Origin: Metridium senile
Taxonomy: Eukaryota > Cnidaria > Anthozoa > Actiniaria > Metridiidae
DNA: 64,000 bases
NCBI GenBank assembly: GCA_949775045.1
Contig: OX459104.1
Coordinates: 3,931,486 to 3,995,485, forward strand
Reading direction: 5' to 3'
The notes under the pieces are model-generated. The model was not told the DNA's origin. It did no database searches and was given only the letters and a program-made list of their open reading frames with translations. Both the position numbers and the translations under genes were made by a program. Within the stretch, counting starts at the first letter, position 1, and every line of letters starts with the position of its first letter. Positions 1 through 64,000 of this stretch are shown piece after piece.

Positions 1-46
1 ACTTGCATCCATCCATTCATTTGTTTCCTTAATATTATCTTCTTAC

Positions 47-37083
<37,037 letters not shown>

Positions 37084-37159
37084 CTGAAATAAAAAGAACA
37101 ACAGTTTAGAAACGAAAGAATATAAATTAATACTTTTTTAATACTTTTATATAGTTCTG

Positions 37160-37690
37160 AGGTTCTGCGCTTTTTGTTTGTTTGTCTATTTGTTATGTTC
37201 ATTTTACAGTTTTTTGTTTGCTTGTTTTCCGTTTGTTTGTTTTAATGTTTTTTGTTAATTTGTTTGTTCGTTCGTTTTTTTTTGTTTTTTTTTTTGTTTA
37301 TTGGTTTGTTTCTTTGTTTGTTTCTTTGTTTATTGTTTTTTTTTTTGCTAGTTTGTTTGCTTGTTTGTTTGTTTGTTTATTTGTTTGTTTGTTAGTTCGT
37401 TTGCTTGTTCATTCGTTCGTTTGTTAGTTTGTTTGTTTGTTTGCTTGCTTGTTCGTTTGTTTCTTTGTTCGTTCGTTTGCTTGTTCGTTTGTTTCTTTGT
37501 TCGTTCGTTTGCTTGTTCGTTTGTTTGCTTATGTTTGTTTGCTTGTTCCTTTGTTTGTTTGTTTGCTTGTTCGTTTGTTTGTTTGTTTGCTTGTTCCTTT
37601 GTTTGTTTGTTTGCTTGTTCCTTTGTTTGTTTGTTTGCTTGTTCGTTTGTTTGTTTGTGTGTATGTTTCTTTTTTGTAGTGTTTGCCTTT
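37160..37690. repeat. GTTT/GTTC tetranucleotide array
   Basis: Degenerate TTTG/TTCG array immediately upstream of the gene A signal-peptide exon. Confidence 0.93.
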
Positions 37691-37699
37691 GTTTAGTCG

Positions 37700-38211
37700 A
37701 TTTGGATCGCGCGCACTGATTGGTCCAAAAGTTAATTGAAACTCATTTGAATATTTTCCATGGGTCCTTTCGGGAAACTATGGTAAGGCCTGTGAGTGGC
37801 AAAGTTTTTCAAAATGCAGTAGGCGATGCACTAAAATTCATTTATTTAATATATTTATTTAATATATTTATTTTATATATTGATATCGGCGCGTTATATA
37901 CGAAAATATATTATATTATTGATATAGGAATTTATCATATGACCCGTATTTTGCCCGGCGCGCGCTCTTAAGAAAACCTTTGTAAAAAGTCACGTGATGG
38001 GGTCCGTACGGCTTTTTTCACCTGGTCCGTACAAACACATACGGACCAGCTACTCGAAACATCACAACAAAAATTGCCTTTAAATTAAAAAGAGTGGGTC
38101 ATATGATAAAAAACTTATTGACTGAGTTAGGTCGGGCCGTACGTGAAAATATTTGGCTCTTGGTCATTTTTACGGACCTCGCTGCGCTCGTTCCGTACGT
38201 CATGACCGCGA

Positions 38212-38256
<45 letters not shown>

Positions 38257-38300
38257 TTATTAGAAATTTATTAAGAATTTCGTTTGATTCGAAATTTATT
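37700..38300. repeat. Dispersed element with TATCATATGACCCGTATTTTGCCC
   Basis: The 37930-38250 part (GGCGCGCGCTCTTAAGAAAA, AAAGTCACGTGATGGGGTCC, CCGCGAGCCAAATATTTTCCCG) is repeated at 45645-45900. Confidence 0.8.
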
Positions 38301-38720
38301 AAAGTATAACTGTCGATCTAGACTGTGTCAATTATTGTAGTACGTAGTATTGTAGTTGCAGTATATTCGATGGGTATTTTAATTTACCCCTACGTGATGT
38401 CTTTAGTTTTAGTATATTATGTTTTAATCGATTACACAATATCGATCGATATTGGGCGGTATTTGTTATTGCCCTATTTCATTATGACGTCACGATGTGT
38501 TTTAGTAGGGGATAGAATCGCCGAAAACAAAATCTTCTTTCTCTTTGAAAATTGAGCTTCAAATTATCTAATTTTTATGCATGTTATGTGTCTATGTTTA
38601 TACTTTCATATTTATGGCATTTAGTTGTCATTTCTTTCCTATCCGTCTTGTAAATGCAATTTTATCGTGTATTCTTGTATTGTTGTTACGAATCTGTCCC
38701 CCACTAGCGACGATGATCCT
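38300..38720. other. Intergenic sequence without recognised features
   Basis: AT-rich, with short TAGTAT repeats; no exon-like structure found on either strand. Confidence 0.4.
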
Positions 38721-38721
38721 T

Positions 38722-38890
38722 AAGCCTGGTTCACACTGCGTCATAATCGTAATCATAATCATAAGCAAAACAAAAGAAATTAGAAAAGGAAACACTTTGG
38801 TCTTTGTTTTCTAATTCCCCAGGGGATGATAAATCTTTTGTTTTCTTGCTTATGATTATGATTATGACGCTCGTGTGAACCAGGCTTTAG
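38722..38890. mobile_element. Inverted-repeat element with AAGCCTGGTTCACACTG ends
   Basis: AAGCCTGGTTCACACTGCGTCATAATC and GATTATGACGCTCGTGTGAACCAGGCTT. Related by its ends to 58137-58495. Confidence 0.82.
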
Positions 38891-39024
38891 CGTTAGAACA
38901 ATAGAATGTTTTGATGTGACCTCATAATGAAATAGGACAATTTGGAGAAGGATCACAACAGAAACAGGCTGTGCTACATACAAAAGAATATATCACATGC
39001 TATCGAGGCTAAGCATGCGGCTTA

Positions 39025-39295
39025 AAAAAACAGTTACAGTGCGACTACTGAAACAGGGGCCACCAAAACATGATTATCCAATCACGATCGAGAACATGAA
39101 CAATAGAATTTCTACAAATGTTTTTTTCTTCTTAAAATGCTAATAATTTTCATTGTATGTGAACGGAATAGATCAAGATTGAATACGAAACATCTTACCC
39201 TGTGAGAACCCTCTACAAGTTTTTTCTTTGATCTCAAAAAATATATATTTTGAAATTGGTTTGGGTGGCCCTGGTTTCAGTACTGTAACACAAGC
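39025..39295. mobile_element. Inverted-repeat element with TTACAGT termini
   Basis: TTACAGTGCGACTACTGAAACAGGGGCCACC and GGTGGCCCTGGTTTCAGTACTGTAA. Confidence 0.72.
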
Positions 39296-39700
39296 TGTGC
39301 TAAATACAAAACAATAGATCACATGCTATCTAGGCTTAGGCTGTGCAATGAAGAACTTGCCTTGCTACAGGCTGTACTCAATACAAAAGAATATATCACA
39401 TGCTATCTAGGCTATGCTTGGGCAATGAAGAACTTGCCTTGCCACAGGCTGTACTAAATATAAAAGAATATATCACATGCTATCTACGCTTAGGCTGCGC
39501 AACGAAGAACTTGCCTTACCACAGGCTGTACTCAATACAAAAGAATATATCACATACTATCAAGGCTAAGCTTGAGCAATTAAGAACTTGAAACTTATTT
39601 ATAAGTCAGAAATAATTTTCTAATTTTGGCTTTGCCTTGCCACAGGCTGTACTAAAATACAAAAGAATATGTCACATACTATTGAGATTTGGAAGAACTT
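39295..39700. repeat. 90-bp tandem repeat
   Basis: Four to five copies of a unit with GGCTGTACTCAATACAAAAG, AATATATCACATGCTATC and GAAGAACTTGCCTTG. Confidence 0.88.
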
Positions 39701-39719
39701 GAAACTTGTCTGCTTAGTT

Positions 39720-40115
39720 AAATGTAGACACTAACAAAGCTAACAAAAGCATTTTTGAATTATATAAAACTGCAAAAATTAATGATTCACTCCAATGTAA
39801 AAAAATGCTACAGAAGGAAAACTTACAAAAAATAAATATAAAGTTCGTTTTCCTTAGACACTAACAGAGCTAACAAAAGCAATTTTGAATCCTATAAAAC
39901 TGCAAAAATTAATGTTTCACTCCAACGTAAAAAAAAAGTTAAAGAAGGAAAACTTAAAAACTTGAATAAAAAGTTAGTTTAACTCATTAGACACTAACAG
40001 AGCTAACAAAAGCTATTTTGAATCCTATAAAACTGCACAAATTTATGTTTCACTTCAATGTAAAAAAATGTTACAGAAGAAGAACTTAAAAGATTAAATA
40101 AAAAGTTAGTTTACC
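39720..40115. repeat. 120-130 bp tandem repeat near the gene A 5' end
   Basis: Three copies of a unit containing AGACACTAACAGAGCTAACAAAAGC, CCTATAAAACTGCAAAAATT and AAAAGTTAGTTTACCTTA. Confidence 0.85.
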
Positions 40116-40200
40116 TTAAATTTTACCAGAGTTGATCTAGCTCTGGTTTCTTCGTTGTCGCCAAAAGGCTAAGTGAGTTCGGTAAAACAACTCGTATGAT
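40100..40200 (-). other. Candidate first (non-coding) exon region of gene A
   Basis: The signal-peptide exon has a splice acceptor just before its ATG, so a 5' UTR exon must lie upstream. Here the transcript strand has two donor-like sequences (CTCTG|GTAAAA and TTTAAG|GTAAAC near 40114-40128) in sequence that is unique compared with the 120-bp repeats just downstream. Weak evidence. Confidence 0.25.
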
Positions 40201-41455
40201 CAATGGCCTATCTAGCAAGTCTATTAGAGCATAACGACCTTAATTACACACAACTATTCATCACGAATAACGACATTTCGTGAAGATTTGCCAATGTTAT
40301 GGAGACGGTACCCATGGTGACAACTAAGATGTCTTCCCGGGGTTCATGCACATTCTCACGAAGATGTTAGCGGTTGTCATGACAATTACACGATATTTTT
40401 TTTTCTTTTTTTCAGAATGATATTTATCTATTTTTATTTTTTTCCCGCGGAAAATTTTTATTATTGTTTTTAGATTTTTTGATTTTTTTCAAGCTTAAAA
40501 TTAAAATATGAGAAAAATGGTTAGACGCATAGTTAATTTAACTGGATGAACTGAGTATTAGAGCAAACAAAATGTACAATAGTTCGTATACATTTGCATA
40601 GGTTAATAGTGTTGCCAAATATAACAACTTTATTAGAGTTTAATTCAAAACTTGTACTTGCAAGTACAAAATCAAATACGAGTCAGCTGATAAAAAGCAT
40701 AGTTAATTTGACTAAATAAGTGACGTTTAGTCAGACATTTACGAAAATTTATGGTGTAAACCATTTGCAAGAGAATTATGTTTACAATGGTGAAAAAAAT
40801 GATATATATATTGTGTAAACTGTTTATTCTGCATTATTAGAATTATTAGGAAATAGGGTTAAGAGGAAAGAATAAAATGTACAAAAATTCGTTCATATTT
40901 TTTAAAGCTTTTTTCCATGAGTTAATTTTGTTGCCATATAAATTTTGTTAAAAAGTTTATTAGAATTTAATTCAAAGCTTTCAATCAAATTGAAGAAACA
41001 AAGACTCAAAGAAATTAACAAGCGAAAGAACAAACGAAAAAAAAGATAGCCGTACAAACAAATAAACAGACAAACAAACAGGCAGACATAAAAAGGAAAC
41101 TACAAACCAACAAACAGACAAACTGGAGCAATATATCACACTCCACATCCAAAACTACGAACGACTACCAAATATGCGTTGTATTTTGCCAACACTTTGT
41201 AAAACGCGGTATCTGTATGCAGCTTTTTCAAAAAGGTTGACTTGCGAATACTGAATAGTAAATTGCAAGACTTATTGTCAACTTAAAAATATCTTAAATA
41301 TCGATCTGCTTTCTAGGTCAAGTTGGTAGAATATTTTGTTGATTTGTACTCTTTAAAGTTGTGATTTAAACAATTACATAAGAGACCATAAGATGCATAA
41401 GGCATTTCAGTCTTGGAATGCACTATCACACAAGTCAACCCTTGTTAACACAATA
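40200..41455. other. Intergenic AT-rich DNA
   Basis: No exon recognised on either strand. 41000-41120 holds CAAACAAACAGACAAAC-like low complexity. This region and 42.2-44.2 kb separate the two genes; any gene A promoter would lie around 40.1-40.4 kb. Confidence 0.5.
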
Positions 41456-41665
41456 GGTAATAGAATGAAATTTGTAACACCGTAAAAATAATTAACTTAA
41501 CTTTACTGACGTTTCGAGCCTTAGCCCTTCGTCGGAGTAAAAACAAAGCTCGAAACGTCAGTAAAGTAAGTTTTTTAAGGTGTTGCAAATTTCATTCTAT
41601 TACCTATCGTTTATATCAAACACCGACGCATCCTATACTAGTTTACTCGCTACTTTCCATTCTTG
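41455..41665. mobile_element. MITE family 4 copy
   Basis: Complete inverted pair: ATTTGTAACACCGTAAAAAT...ACTGACGTTTCGAGCC then CGAAACGTCAGTAAAG...TTGCAAATTTCATTCTATTACC, followed by the subterminal TATCAAACACCGACGCATCC. Confidence 0.83.
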
Positions 41666-41949
41666 TCAACACACCTATATCCACAACTAAGTTAATACGT
41701 TGCCATTACAACACAATTAACACAAAAATGATAATAAACTATAATTTACAATCAACAAATCATCATATCGACCTTTAAAACACAATTTAACCACGCAATC
41801 TCTCGTATTACAAAATTCAAACACTGCATTCTTGCTAAGAATAAAATCACTACTATGGAAACGACATCATTAATGACGTCATTAAGATTGACGTGAGTTC
41901 AGACTGAAAATTGCTCAATCATTAACAAAAAGTTAAATTAAAAAAGAAA

Positions 41950-42160
41950 GGTAATAGGTTATGAAATTTGTAACACCGTAAAAAAATGTTAACTTAACTT
42001 TAATGACTTTTCGAGCTTTAGTCCTTCGTCGAAGTAGGTTAAAGTTAAAACTTAAAAGTTAAGTTAACATTTTTTACGGTGTTACACATTTCATTATATT
42101 ACCTATTGTTTATATCAACCACCGACGCAGCCTTTACTAGTTTATATTACACGCTAGTTT
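41950..42160. mobile_element. MITE family 4 copy
   Basis: Same structure as 41455-41665, more diverged (ACTTTTCGAGCTTTAGTCCTTC). Confidence 0.8.
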
Positions 42161-42469
42161 CCATTTAAAAAGACAGTTTTTGTATAATTTTTGAGCGTTA
42201 TTTTTGTCATATAGATGTGCATAATATATTATCTTGTTCTTTATCAAGAATTTTACCAAAGTCAGTAAACAAAACCCTTGGTAGCAGTTTTGATAGTTCG
42301 AGTAGTTCTTTAAGTTCGATGACAGATATGGCACATGAATCCATGGTTACCATAACGGTATTGGCATAAAGAGATAAAAATGTCATTAAACATCGGACGC
42401 TAGAAAACATATAACTTGATTTATTGTACTTTTTGCTAGAATGATTGTTTTTTCCCTTACTTCTGCTTT

Positions 42470-42850
42470 CCTTACTTTAGTTTCCTTAGTGCTTTCCTGT
42501 CTTCGATGTTATTCGTTCTTCTTTCCCTTTTTCTCTTCCTTTTTTTCCTTTCTTTTCTTCCTTCTCTCCTTTCCTTTCTCTTCCTTTTCTTATTGTCTTT
42601 ATATTATTCTTCCTCCTTTCCTTCATTCCGTTTTTTTTTTCATTTCTTCATTCCTTTCTTCATTTCTTTCTTGCTTCTTTTACTTCCTTCTATCCATACA
42701 TCCATCCTTCGTTCCTTCTTCCTTCCTTCCATCAATCCTTCTCTTCCTTCTTTGCCTTCTTCTTCTCCTTCTTTTTATCCTTTCTTATTTCCTCCCTTTT
42801 GTCCCATTCTCTCTTCTTTCCTTATTCCTTTTTATTTATTTATTTTTATT
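42470..42850. repeat. TTCC/CTTT pyrimidine tract
   Basis: Degenerate polypyrimidine DNA, similar in type to 2575-3180. Confidence 0.85.
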
Positions 42851-43109
42851 TATTTTGACCACAAATAGAGGCTTATCCTGTGCATAAACTCCCTTTGTCA
42901 AATAGTAGTACTAGATGATGTGAAACTAAAATAGAGTTGTTCTCATTACCCCGTGAAACAAAGCGTATAAGTTAAAGTGTGGTAGTCAAATAGCAACAAC
43001 AACAAAAAAAGGAATTAAGATGCATTAAAGAATGATACATTAAAGTGTTTTTTCACGGGTTAGTGAGAACAAGTCTATTAATTCCTTTACAATTAAACTA
43101 TACAATTTG

Positions 43110-43345
43110 GATAGGTAATATAATGAAATTTGTAACACCGTAAAAAAATGTTGACTTAACTTTACTGACGTTTAGAGCTTTAGCCCTTCGTCGGAGTAAA
43201 AACAAAACTCAGACGAAGGATTTAAGCTCGAAACGTCAGTAAAGTTAAGCTAACATTTTTTTACGGTGTTACAAATTTCATTCTATTACCTTTCATTTAT
43301 ATCAAACACCGAAGCAGCCTATACTAGTTTACTCCCTAGTTTCCA
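43110..43345. mobile_element. MITE family 4 copy
   Basis: TTTGTAACACCGTAAAAAAATG, GCCCTTCGTCGGAG and the inverted arm CTCGAAACGTCAGTAAAG. Confidence 0.82.
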
Positions 43346-43584
43346 TTTATACAATTAAGGACATTGTTATTGCAACTAGGTGCATAAGCAACAATTCTTA
43401 AAGGCGCTTTTACTATTTATATGACTCTGACGTCACGTCATAGTATGTCTCAGCTTCTTAATTTAGAAACATCTTAAGTAGCCGACCTTGAACATAAAGA
43501 GCTTGTTTTCAATAAGACGAATCCTTTATTAGATGGGCTATTTTAAGTCTAGATCTTATCAAGTTAAATCGGAGCAAACAGAAT

Positions 43585-43930
43585 TTGCGTGACAAAACAA
43601 AGGGTGTGAGCTAAAGTAGTGAGTAAAGAGGAGGAAAAGGGAAGCAGGAGTGATAAGAAGGAGGAAGGGAAGGAGGAAAATGAAGAAGCTGACAAGGAAT
43701 GCCCACATTGTGTGACATAAAATAGCGTGTGAGCTAAGGCGTGAGTGATAAGAAGGAGGAAGGGAAGGAGGAAAGATGAGAACGAGGAGGTTAAGGAAAG
43801 GGAAAAAGCTGGAAAGAAAGCCCGGGGGAGGACAGACAGACAGACAGACAGACAGACACAAAGACAGACAGACACAAAGACAGACAGACAGACACAAAGA
43901 CAGACAGACAGACACAAAGACAGACGGGTT
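43585..43930. repeat. Direct duplication plus CAGA/CACAAAGA array
   Basis: GTGTGAGCTAA.GTAGTGAGT..AGGAGGAA is duplicated (43605-43680 and 43730-43780); a CAGACAGACAGACACAAAGA array follows (43831-43925). Confidence 0.85.
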
Positions 43931-44460
43931 AAATGATTAGATAAATGTATTGAAGGATGATATTGGGTTTTTATCTGTTGTAGGGTTTATGAAACTATGT
44001 AACGTGAAATTTAATATTTAAGTGCAAAATAAAGTACGGTTTAGACAAACATTTCATTTGTTTAGTAGGCTATTTTCTTCGGGGTAAGGTTTTTAATGCA
44101 ACAGAGTTTTTATTTTTTTACTTTTTAAACAACAAGAGTTGAAGAGATAAGCAGTTTCAATGATCAACAACTTTTTTTTTAAAGATCAACAACTTATTGG
44201 TGAACGACATTTTATTTGCTGACTTTATTCATTTATATTTAATTCCACGTACGATTTAATCTTGAATTTTATCTATTATTTTAGTTTTATCGTAAATTAC
44301 ACGTTTTATCCTTCTATCTCTTTAACCATTTTTACAATATAACCTTGTTTTATTTCTGTTATTTTGATTAATGACAAAAGTATGTTTTGCGATGAGTTGA
44401 TGAATAAGACACCTATATTATTAATTAAACCAAATTATAACAACCATTATTATTTATACC
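43930..44460. other. Intergenic AT-rich DNA, possible gene B polyadenylation zone
   Basis: AATAAA occurs on the transcript strand at 44211-44216 and 44224-44229. No other feature seen. Confidence 0.3.
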
Positions 44461-44469
44461 ATGCTAGCT

Positions 44470-45060
44470 TACATTATCTGATAATTAAAAATTCATGTCA
44501 TTATTTGCATAAATTATCATCATTATAATGATTTATGTTATAATTGAATTATCAACTATCAATAATTTATGTCATTATTTGCATAAATTATCATAATTGT
44601 AATGATTTATGTCATAATTAGCATAAATTATCAACTATCCATAATTTATGCAATGATTAACATAATCATAATTATCGCGTTTAACATCATTAATAGCATA
44701 AATAATTATACTTTATAAACAATAACCACAAATTAATTTATACCACTTTGTCATAAATTAACATAATAAGCTCGTCTTTAGTCATAAATTAGCATACTTT
44801 ATAAACAATAACCACAAATTAATCGATACCACTTTGTCATAAATTAACATAATTAGCTCGTCTTTAGTCATAAATTAGCATACTTTATAAACAATAACCA
44901 CAAATTAATCGATACCACTTTGTCATAAATTAACATAATTAGCTCGTCTTTAGTCATAAATTAGCATACTTCATAAACAATAACCACAAATTAATATATA
45001 CCACTTTGTCATAAGTTAACATAATTAGCTCGTTTTTAATCATAAATTAGCATACTAATT
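44470..45060. repeat. AT-rich tandem repeats downstream of gene B
   Basis: Four copies of an 85-122 bp unit with CTCGTCTTTAGTCATAAATTAGC and ACCACTTTGTCATAAATTAAC, preceded by TAAATTATCATAAT-type repeats. This may form much of the gene B 3' UTR. Confidence 0.85.
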
Positions 45061-45075
45061 TCTCAGTATTTAACC

Positions 45076-61023
<15,948 letters not shown>

Positions 61024-61938
61024 CTGAGATAAGTAAAAAAAAGAACAGATCTAAAAACACAAAAAATTAAACAGTAGAGTTTACAACATGTTGGCCAAAA
61101 TTTCTGAACGAGACAAAGAAAGATACTTTGAAAGAAAGAGACTTTGAAAGAGAGAGACTTTCGCCATGTTGAGTTCTATGTAATAAAATTAATAGATAAG
61201 CAAAAAAAAGGGAGAAAAACAGTCTAAAAACACAAAAATTAAACAGTAGAGTTTACAACATGTTGGCCAAAATGTCTGAACGAGACAAAGGAAGAGACTT
61301 TGAAAGAAAGAGACTTTCGCCATGTTGAGTTCTATGTAATAAAATTAATAGAGATAAGCAAAAAAAGGGAGAAAAACAGTCTAAAAGCACAAAAATTAAA
61401 CAGTAGAGTTTACAAAATGTTGGCCAAAATGTCTGAACGAGAAAAAGAAAGAGACTTTGAAAGAAAGAGACTTTCGCCATGTTGAGTTCTATGTAATAAA
61501 ATTAATAGAGATAAGCAAAAAAAAGGGAGAAAAACAGTCTAAAAACACAAAAATTAAACAGTAGAGTTTACAACATGTTGGCCAAAATGTCTGAACGAGA
61601 CAAAGAAAGAGACAAAGAAAGAAAGAAAGAGACTTTCGCCATGATGAGTTTTATGTAATAAAATTAATTGAGATAAGCAAAAAAACTGAGATCTTAATAC
61701 AAAAAAAATTAAACAGTAATTAACACCATGTTGGTCAAAATATCTAAACAACTGTGCTTTTTGTGAACAGAGCAAAACAAAAACATAGTTATAAAAGTTT
61801 TTACAAAGAACATTTAGTTAAGTAACAATAATGACGGAACAAATAATAGAAACAAATCTACAATAATTGCCAAAATGAAAAACTAGAAGCAAAAAAAAAA
61901 ACACAAAAGCCAATGTTGGTCAAAACATCTGAACAACT

Positions 61939-62081
61939 GGGGCCGGTTGCACGAAGGGTGGATAAAGTTATCCGGGGATAAAAGTTATCCACTGCATAGG
62001 ATTTTTATAGATTTTATCTGCTGGATAAGGATTTATCCGGTGGATATAGCGATATTCACCCTTCGCACAACCGGCCCCTGT
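61939..62081. mobile_element. MITE family 8 copy
   Basis: GGGGCCGGTTGCACGAAGGG...CCCTTCGCACAACCGGCCCC, same length as 32761-32903. Confidence 0.85.
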
Positions 62082-62094
62082 GCTTTAGTTTGTG

Positions 62095-62345
62095 AACAAA
62101 GCAAAAAAGAATAGTAAATGAATGTATTAATTTTTTTACAAAGAACATAATAATAGTTAAGTAAGTAACAGTAACGACGGAACAAATAATAGAAAAATAC
62201 CAAAAAAAAACACATCAAAGCAAAAAAGAATAGTAAATGAATGTATTAATTTTTTTACAAAGAACATAATAATAGTTAAGTAAGTAACAGTAACGACGGA
62301 ACAAATAATAGAAAAATACCAAAAAAAAACACATTAAAGCAAAAA
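62095..62345. repeat. 119-bp direct duplication
   Basis: AAAAAAGAATAGTAAATGAATG...ACCAAAAAAAAACACATCAAAGC occurs twice with almost no change (62103-62221, 62222-62340). Confidence 0.9.
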
Positions 62346-62480
62346 TGAAAAAAAAAATTTGAAAAGAAAAAGGGAGAAGAAAAAAAGAAGAAAAAAAAAA
62401 AGAAAAGAAAGAAAGAGAGAGAAATAGAAGATTGAAAAAAGGAACAAAAAAGCCAATAAAGAAACCACAACTACATAAAG
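62345..62480. repeat. Poly-purine A/G tract
   Basis: AAAAGAAAAAGGGAGAAG-type low complexity, followed by AT-rich sequence to 62676. Confidence 0.8.
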
Positions 62481-62676
62481 AAAGAGAAAAAAAAATATGA
62501 AACTTAAATTCATTAAAACATTTCAATGCGTTTTTGTTTTAACATTGTACCATGTAATATTCAGTTTTTTCTGAATTTCTCGATTTTTTGTAAACTTTAC
62601 TAAATTCCATCAGTTTTAATCAATTAAAATTTCAGGTAAAAGAGATAAATTCTGTATAAACAAAGAAATGCCTTAC

Positions 62677-62717
62677 CTCAGGTCGACTCCCAAGTTCTCA
62701 CGAAGTCTATCTTTAAG
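62677..62717 (-). other. Possible upstream (5' UTR) exon of gene B
   Basis: 41 bp bounded on the transcript strand by TTATTACAG and GTAAGG. It could splice to the candidate acceptor at 61024-61026 just before the gene B start codon. It is open in one frame (LKDRLRENLGVDLR), so it could also be an internal coding exon of another transcript. Confidence 0.35.
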
Positions 62718-62984
62718 CTGTAATAAGAAGAGGCATAAACACTTACAAATACACTATCAATTTTACGAAAATTCTCTCCTAAGTAGCCATAGCAACTGTT
62801 TGGTATAATCACTATGGCAACAATCGTTAAAACGTAATGGGTTCATTAAATGATCATAAAATGAAATGACGGCAGGTTGTCATGGAGATCTAGTAATTCA
62901 AACTTATACTTGTTGTAAGTTTGTAAGTAAACAAAACGGATGAGTTAAGAATGAACAAATGAATACAAGAAATAATTAAGAATT

Positions 62985-63300
62985 CAAGGAAGGAAGGAAG
63001 GAAGGAAGGAAGGACGAATGAACGAACTAACGAATGAATGAATGAATGAATGAATGAATGAATGAATGAATGAATGAATGAATGAATGAATGAATGAATG
63101 AATGAATGAATGAATGAATGAATGAATGAATGAATGAACGAACGAATAAACGAAAGAAGGGAGGGAGGGAGGAAAGAAGGAAGGAAGGAAGGAAAGTAAA
63201 AAAAACGAACGAACGATAGAAGGAAGGGACGGAGGGAGGTAGGAAAGAAGTCAGACAGACAGTCAGCCAGGCAGGTAGAAAGATATGAAGGAAGGAATAA
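62985..63300. repeat. GAAG/GAAT tetranucleotide arrays
   Basis: GGAAGGAA, then a pure GAAT run (63033-63136), then degenerate GGGAGGGA and AGACAGTC tracts. Confidence 0.93.
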
Positions 63301-63409
63301 AGGAATAAATTACTAACTATGCCACTAGAAAAACGAATAAACGAATATTAGCGTGACTGAATAAGTAATTAGGAAATGAACAAGAAACAAATGTATATTA
63401 TCAACAACA

Positions 63410-64000
63410 AAATATTCCAAAAGAATATACAAATTACAATTTAAAACTAAAAAAATAAACGTATGTACTAACAACGAAAATCAAACGAAAAAAGAAACCC
63501 CTAGAAACAAAATATTCAAAAAAATAAATACAAATCAAAATTAATAACAAAAAAAAGTAAACGTTCTCACGAAAATCAAACGAAAAAAGAAACCCCTACA
63601 AAAAAAATATTCCAAAAAACAAATACAAATTACACTTTATAACAAAAAATAAACGTCTGATACAATGAAAATCAAACAAAACAAAAACTACAAAAAAATA
63701 TTCAAAAAATATATACAAATCACAATTTAAAACAAACAAACAAACAAACAAACGTATACAATGAAAATCAAACAAAAAAAAAACTACAAAAAAATATTCA
63801 AAAAATATATACAAATCACAATTTAAAACAAACAAACAAACAAACGTATACAATGAAAATCAAACAAAAACAAAACTACAAAAAAATATTCAGAAAATAT
63901 ATACAAATCACAATTTAAAACAAACAAACAAACAAACGTATACAATGAAAATCAAACAAAAAAAAAACTACAAAAAAATATTCAAAAAATATATACAAAT
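63410..64000. repeat. 88-bp A-rich tandem repeat at window end
   Basis: Five or more copies of a unit containing AAAATATTCAAAAAATATATACAAATCACAATTT, AAACAAACAAACAAACGTATAC and AATGAAAATCAAACAAAA, continuing past the window. Confidence 0.9.

Noticed and set aside
37700..45060. An additional gene between genes A and B
   Set aside because: Scanning both strands by eye gave no series of phase-compatible exons; only MITEs, tandem repeats and AT-rich sequence. A small or non-coding gene cannot be excluded without transcripts.
61253..61480. 75-codon frame starting MAKVSFFQSLF as a second signal peptide gene
   Set aside because: It is one of the tandem copies of the gene B start region; the frame only runs through the repeat unit and lacks a donor joining it to exon 2.

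Overview
This looks like eukaryotic, almost certainly metazoan, genomic DNA. It is AT-rich and intron-rich, packed with microsatellites, minisatellites and short inverted-repeat elements, and its coding sequence lies in small exons with GT..AG junctions, all on the minus strand. Several dispersed repeat families look like those I associate with anthozoan cnidarians (corals, sea anemones). That is an inference from memory; the species is not identified.

Two secreted-protein genes lie head to tail. Gene A starts with a signal-peptide exon at 37.08 kb and runs leftward off the window. A short linker exon and an exon with an RVKR furin-type site and EGF 1 follow. Then come 30 single-EGF exons, all phase 1 in and out, nearly all exactly 114 nt. 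The window holds 31 tandem EGF modules (1218 codons plus one base), many with consensus sites for Ca2+ binding, Asp/Asn hydroxylation and O-fucose, a few with O-glucose, as in Notch and fibropellin-type proteins. The C-terminus is outside the window.

Gene B (61.0 to 45.08 kb) appears complete: 16 exons whose lengths sum to 2655 nt (884 codons plus stop). It encodes a signal peptide, a short charged region with a KR pair, a 366-codon Gly/Lys/Ser/Tyr repeat exon, six EGF-like modules (one degenerate), and a lysine/arginine-rich, ten-cysteine C-terminal domain with a different intron-phase pattern that I do not recognise. This makes it a candidate structural or adhesive extracellular-matrix protein and the most novel item here.

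The rest is intron and intergenic DNA: GAT/ATC, AAT, AAC, GTTT, GAAC, TTCC, GGAAA and GACA arrays; minisatellites with units of 12, 22, 30, 72, 74, 82 and about 92 bp; many palindromic MITE-like elements, some nested; two tRNA-like SINE heads; and one LINE reverse-transcriptase C-terminal fragment. Several minisatellites have captured exon edges: acceptor halves at 9.29-9.80 kb, a donor half at 33.2-33.5 kb, and the start-codon region of gene B at 61.0-61.7 kb. These place ready-made splice or start signals in tandem inside introns or the 5' region.

Splice junctions were read by eye from GT/AG, reading frame and EGF cysteine pattern; no transcript or database evidence was available.
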